Origin: Clostridia bacterium
GTDB lineage: Bacteria > Bacillota > Clostridia > Oscillospirales > Acutalibacteraceae
Length of the DNA: 39,139 nt
Assembly: GCA_017453685.1 (NCBI GenBank)
Contig: JAFTEL010000058.1
Location: 1-39,139 of the forward strand
Direction: 5' to 3'
The notes below the pieces were generated by a model. It had not been told where the DNA came from, did not search any database, and saw nothing but the letters and a program-made list of their open reading frames with translations. Positions 36,872-39,139 of this stretch are shown here, in pieces (within the stretch, counting starts at the first letter, position 1; each line of letters starts with the position of its first letter). A program made the position numbers and the translations under genes.

Positions 36872-38107
36872 ATGAACGTTTTATTCCGGGTCCTCGCCGT
36901 TATCCTTGTGGTGATCACGCCTCTTGTCAGTTTCTTTGCGCTTGACCCGACCGCTTACCGCGACAAAAACGTGAAAGAGGTCATGCAGAAGGCCGGCGGC
37001 TTCATGGCCGGTCTCTGCCACCCGGGCGAAGACTGCGACGCGATCAAGGGCGCAAACATCGGCTGGATCCGCGAGGATCTGTTCGTGCCGCTCGATGCGA
37101 ACGGCAATGTGAACTGGTTTTATCCCTACTGGAAAGAAATGATGCAGCCGTATCTGGACAATGGCATCAAGATTTACGCCATCTTCCCGAATCCAGAGGA
37201 TTTTTTGGCGTGGGGCATTGATTTCCGCACGCCTGAGGGCGAGGCGATCATCCGCAAAGCCGCGCGGTTTCTGATTGAAGACCTGCAGGGCTTTGTCGGC
37301 GCGATCCAGGTGGCAAACGAACAGGGCGTCGACCGCTTCACGCTGCCGTTCACGGTGGAGGAATCCGCCGCTTTCATCGGCGCCGTTTTGGAAGAAATGT
37401 ACCCGCGCCGGGGAGATATCGTCATCGGCTACAATTTGGGCGGTTTGGGGTTTATCAAGCTGCCCCCGCTGATGAAAGCATACGACGATGTGGTTGATTT
37501 TGTCGGGGTCGACCTGTATTTGGGCAGCTTTGATCCGATCACGAAAAGCATCGATCAATACGTCGCCGCGCTGAGAGCGGTAAGACGCTGGACAAAAAAG
37601 CCGCTCATTCTGGCGGAATTCGGCAGCATGAGCGGCGGCGCGCCGAAAAGCAAAAGCGAAAAGCAGGAGATTCTGCACTCTTACGGCTTTGACAGCGAAA
37701 AAGCCGCGCGGAAGGATATCAACACCTTTATCGGAAATCTGCCGCCGCGGCTGAGAGAAGAGATCGAAGAACACTACGGCGACCTGACCGACAAAGAAAA
37801 GGGCGACCTGATCTTCAACGGCGAATACGCGAACCATATTTATCAGGAACTCAACGAAAGCTACTATCTCTACGGCTACCCGCATACACCGGAGGGACAG
37901 GCGAAGTTTTACCGCGACCTGATCCCGAAACTCAAAAAGCTGAAATTCCTGTGCGGCGCGTTCATCTACATGTGGAACGACTCGGATTACTGCTACGTCT
38001 GCGGTCAGGTGGACTGCCCCGTTGAAACGCGCTGGGGCTTAGTCGACCTGAATGGCGAACCGAAACTGTCCTATTACGCGGTTCGGGATGCGTTCGCAGC
38101 CGAATAA
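36872..38107 (+). CDS. GH-A clan glycoside-hydrolase-like TIM barrel protein
   Basis: Product of 411 residues with an N-terminal hydrophobic signal/anchor (VLFRVLAVILVVITPLVSFFA, about 3-23), then a TIM barrel. IQVANEQG (145-152) carries the Asn149-Glu150 pair typical of the acid/base strand in clan GH-A, and LILAEFGSMSG holds Glu249 in the position of the nucleophile. FIYMWNDSDYC near the C terminus resembles the last-strand aromatic segment. I cannot fix the GH family (5, 39, 53-like). ATG 36872 is chosen; TTG 36860 in frame is possible but close to the ribosome-binding site. Likely an exported or membrane-tethered glycosidase. Confidence 0.72.
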   Translation: MNVLFRVLAVILVVITPLVSFFALDPTAYRDKNVKEVMQKAGGFMAGLCHPGEDCDAIKGANIGWIREDLFVPLDANGNVNWFYPYWKEMMQPYLDNGIKIYAIFPNPEDFLAWGIDFRTPEGEAIIRKAARFLIEDLQGFVGAIQVANEQGVDRFTLPFTVEESAAFIGAVLEEMYPRRGDIVIGYNLGGLGFIKLPPLMKAYDDVVDFVGVDLYLGSFDPITKSIDQYVAALRAVRRWTKKPLILAEFGSMSGGAPKSKSEKQEILHSYGFDSEKAARKDINTFIGNLPPRLREEIEEHYGDLTDKEKGDLIFNGEYANHIYQELNESYYLYGYPHTPEGQAKFYRDLIPKLKKLKFLCGAFIYMWNDSDYCYVCGQVDCPVETRWGLVDLNGEPKLSYYAVRDAFAAE

Positions 38108-38126
38108 TGGATCGTCATAACGAAAT

Positions 38127-38162
38127 AAGCTGACCCCGTTTGGAAGCGAGGTCAGCTTTTGG
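38127..38162 (+). terminator. Terminator after the glycosidase-like gene
   Basis: A 9-bp stem AAGCTGACC / GGTCAGCTT, then TTGGTTTG. The T run is imperfect, but the position between convergent genes fits; it may also serve the minus-strand lipoprotein gene. Confidence 0.65.
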
Positions 38163-38181
38163 TTTGTCCGGATTATTGTGA

Positions 38182-38793
38182 TCAGCCGATCGTGATGGCG
38201 TTGAGAACGACTTCGGCGTCAGCCCAGGGCATATTCATCACGGACACCTTCAGATAAGTGCTGTCGTCAATATCCGTGAAGCAGATGTTCTGATCGTCCT
38301 TCGCCTTGACGCGGTAGAAATCTTTGCCGCCGATCGTGACGTTGTCGATCACGCAGTTGCCGCCGTAGTTGCCGTTAATGGCGTCCGCCCACTCTTTGGC
38401 GTGGTCGCCGCCGTAAACCTTGCTCAGTTTGACGGTAACGGATTCAATGAACGCGTCGGGGGGCGCGATCTCAAGCTCTTCGCCTTCGGTGTAGTCCTCC
38501 ACGCTCCAGCCTTCGGGAATAGTCACGCTCACGGTGCCGAGCTTGACCGTTTTGCCCGCCTGAGGCGCGTCGGAATCAGCGACCGTGGTCTCGTCTTCCG
38601 CCGCTTCGACCGTAGTCTCCTCCGCGGCTGTGGTTTCATTGTCGATTGTGGTTTCCTCTTCCGCGGCAGTCGTTTCATCGACCGCTGCCGTCGTTTCTTC
38701 CGAACCCTCGGTCTTTTTGCCGCAGGCGGAGAAAACAACGACCATGGACAGCGCGAGAACAAGGGCAAGAACGAGCGCTAAAACTTTTTTCAT
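38182..38793 (-). CDS. Lipoprotein with ETT-repeat linker
   Basis: Product of 203 residues. A lipoprotein signal peptide (LVLALVLALSMVVVF) ends in the lipobox FSAC, with Cys24 as the lipid site. Residues about 27-78 form a spacer made of repeated ETT and TTAAEE units, probably extended and possibly O-glycosylated. The C-terminal domain (about 80-203, TVKLGTVSVTIPEGWSVEDY) looks like a small beta-rich extracytoplasmic fold of the kind that starts SVTIPEGW in many Clostridia proteins. Function is unknown. It is preceded by a perfect-35 promoter. Confidence 0.82.
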   Translation of the reverse strand: MKKVLALVLALVLALSMVVVFSACGKKTEGSEETTAAVDETTAAEEETTIDNETTAAEETTVEAAEDETTVADSDAPQAGKTVKLGTVSVTIPEGWSVEDYTEGEELEIAPPDAFIESVTVKLSKVYGGDHAKEWADAINGNYGGNCVIDNVTIGGKDFYRVKAKDDQNICFTDIDDSTYLKVSVMNMPWADAEVVLNAITIG

Positions 38794-38861
38794 GACTGTT
38801 TCCTTTCTCTCTTGCTATATTCACTCCACCGAATGCAGCGCAGCCGATGAAGTGTAAAACC

Positions 38862-38890
38862 AATGTATCACAATTGTTAATCCTTGTCAA
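38862..38890 (-). promoter_or_regulatory. Predicted promoter of the lipoprotein gene
   Basis: Minus strand: perfect TTGACA (38885-38890), 17-base spacer, TACATT (38862-38867) with an extended TG. The spacer has ACAATTGT at positions 8-15, the same motif at the same place as in the pfkA promoter. Confidence 0.72.
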
Positions 38891-38896
38891 TCAAGC

Positions 38897-38931
38897 AAAA
38901 AGCAGGAAAAGCCTCAGCCTCGCCTGCTTTT
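38897..38931 (-). terminator. Intrinsic terminator of the right-edge gene
   Basis: Minus strand: 9-bp stem AAAAGCAGG / CCTGCTTTT with a 16-base loop and a short T run, a few bases after the stop of the partial gene. Confidence 0.65.
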
Positions 38932-38937
38932 GATTCC

Positions 38938-39139
38938 TTATGCTTTTTTGAGCGCGAGCTCCAGCCAGACCACGCCGATATCCATCGCCTGGAACAGGTT
39001 CATTTTGTCGGCCTTTTTCACGATGCTGTCCTTCGGGCGAAGGGTCGGATCGGTCTTGACCAGCTGAACGGTCACCTTATCGGCGACGTCCAGCTCCTGC
39101 ACCTTTTTGCTGCTCTTGATCTGGATCAGGATCACATAC
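38938..39139 (-). CDS. Unidentified protein, C-terminal end only (cut by window edge)
   Basis: An open minus-strand frame enters from the right edge and stops at 38938, giving about 66 visible residues ending FQAMDIGVVWLELALKKA. It contains VADKVTVQLVKTDPTLRPKD. The frame remains open at base 39138, and a GTG at 39135 could be a start but lacks enough upstream sequence to judge. The terminator right after it supports a real gene. I recognise no family. Confidence 0.5.
   Translation of the reverse strand, partial: YVILIQIKSSKKVQELDVADKVTVQLVKTDPTLRPKDSIVKKADKMNLFQAMDIGVVWLELALKKA

Noticed and set aside
38862..38890. TTAACAATTGTGA in the lipoprotein promoter as a Rex redox-repressor site
   Set aside because: The half-sites resemble Rex halves, but the order and spacing are wrong (Rex needs outward TTGTGAA, a gap, then TTCACAA).

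Overview
The window looks like chromosomal DNA of a GC-rich, endospore-forming, probably anaerobic Bacillota, most likely class Clostridia (Oscillospiraceae/Ruminococcaceae-like). The basis is the sporulation genes spoIIGA-sigE, spoIIID and whiA, a V/A-type ATPase operon of clostridial/enterococcal order, HprK with ROK glucokinase, PcrA, a HrcA/CIRCE-controlled groESL operon, and SigA-like promoters and Shine-Dalgarno sites throughout. Family assignment is from recognised motifs and domain order; no database search was possible.

Layout. (1) 1-7.9 kb, minus strand: V-type ATPase operon G/H-I-K-E-C-F-A-B, with B cut by the left edge. (2) 7.95-10.77 kb, minus: tmcAL with its own promoter, then sigE and its processing protease spoIIGA. 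(3) 10.8-15.7 kb, minus: apparent operon pcrA - DHDPS-family aldolase - secreted LCAT-like hydrolase, closed by a strong terminator. (4) 15.7-24.1 kb, minus: pfkA with its own promoter, and hprK-glcK-murB-whiA-dnaE, which joins carbon control, cell-wall synthesis, sporulation/division control and replication. (5) 24.2-26.15 kb, minus: spoIIID, then a SIS-domain isomerase and a ROK kinase. (6) 26.2-30.75 kb, plus strand: DUF421-DUF4363, nfeD-SPFH, and a membrane-anchored parvulin-type PPIase. (7) 30.8-32.9 kb, minus: groES-groEL behind CIRCE. (8) 33-35.3 kb, minus: a locally AT-rich secreted CHAP/dockerin protein with an unusual structured leader, next to an inverted pair of short hairpin repeats. 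(9) 35.3-39.1 kb: HAD phosphatase and YebC (minus), a GH-A-fold glycosidase-like protein (plus), an ETT-rich lipoprotein (minus), and the 3' end of an unidentified minus-strand gene.

The most interesting signals are non-coding. Upstream of the CHAP/dockerin gene a predicted promoter places +1 at the foot of a ~117-nt hairpin. This is followed by an 11-bp candidate antiterminator that overlaps an intrinsic terminator with a UUCG loop, just before the ribosome-binding site: the architecture of an attenuator or riboswitch of no class I recognise. Other signals are an 8-bp palindrome ACAATTGT at the identical spacer position of two unrelated promoters (pfkA and the lipoprotein), a spoIIID ribosome-binding site buried in the terminator of the preceding gene, and a 14-bp perfect palindrome at the predicted start of the tmcAL transcript. 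No rRNA, tRNA, CRISPR array, transposase or prophage gene was seen.
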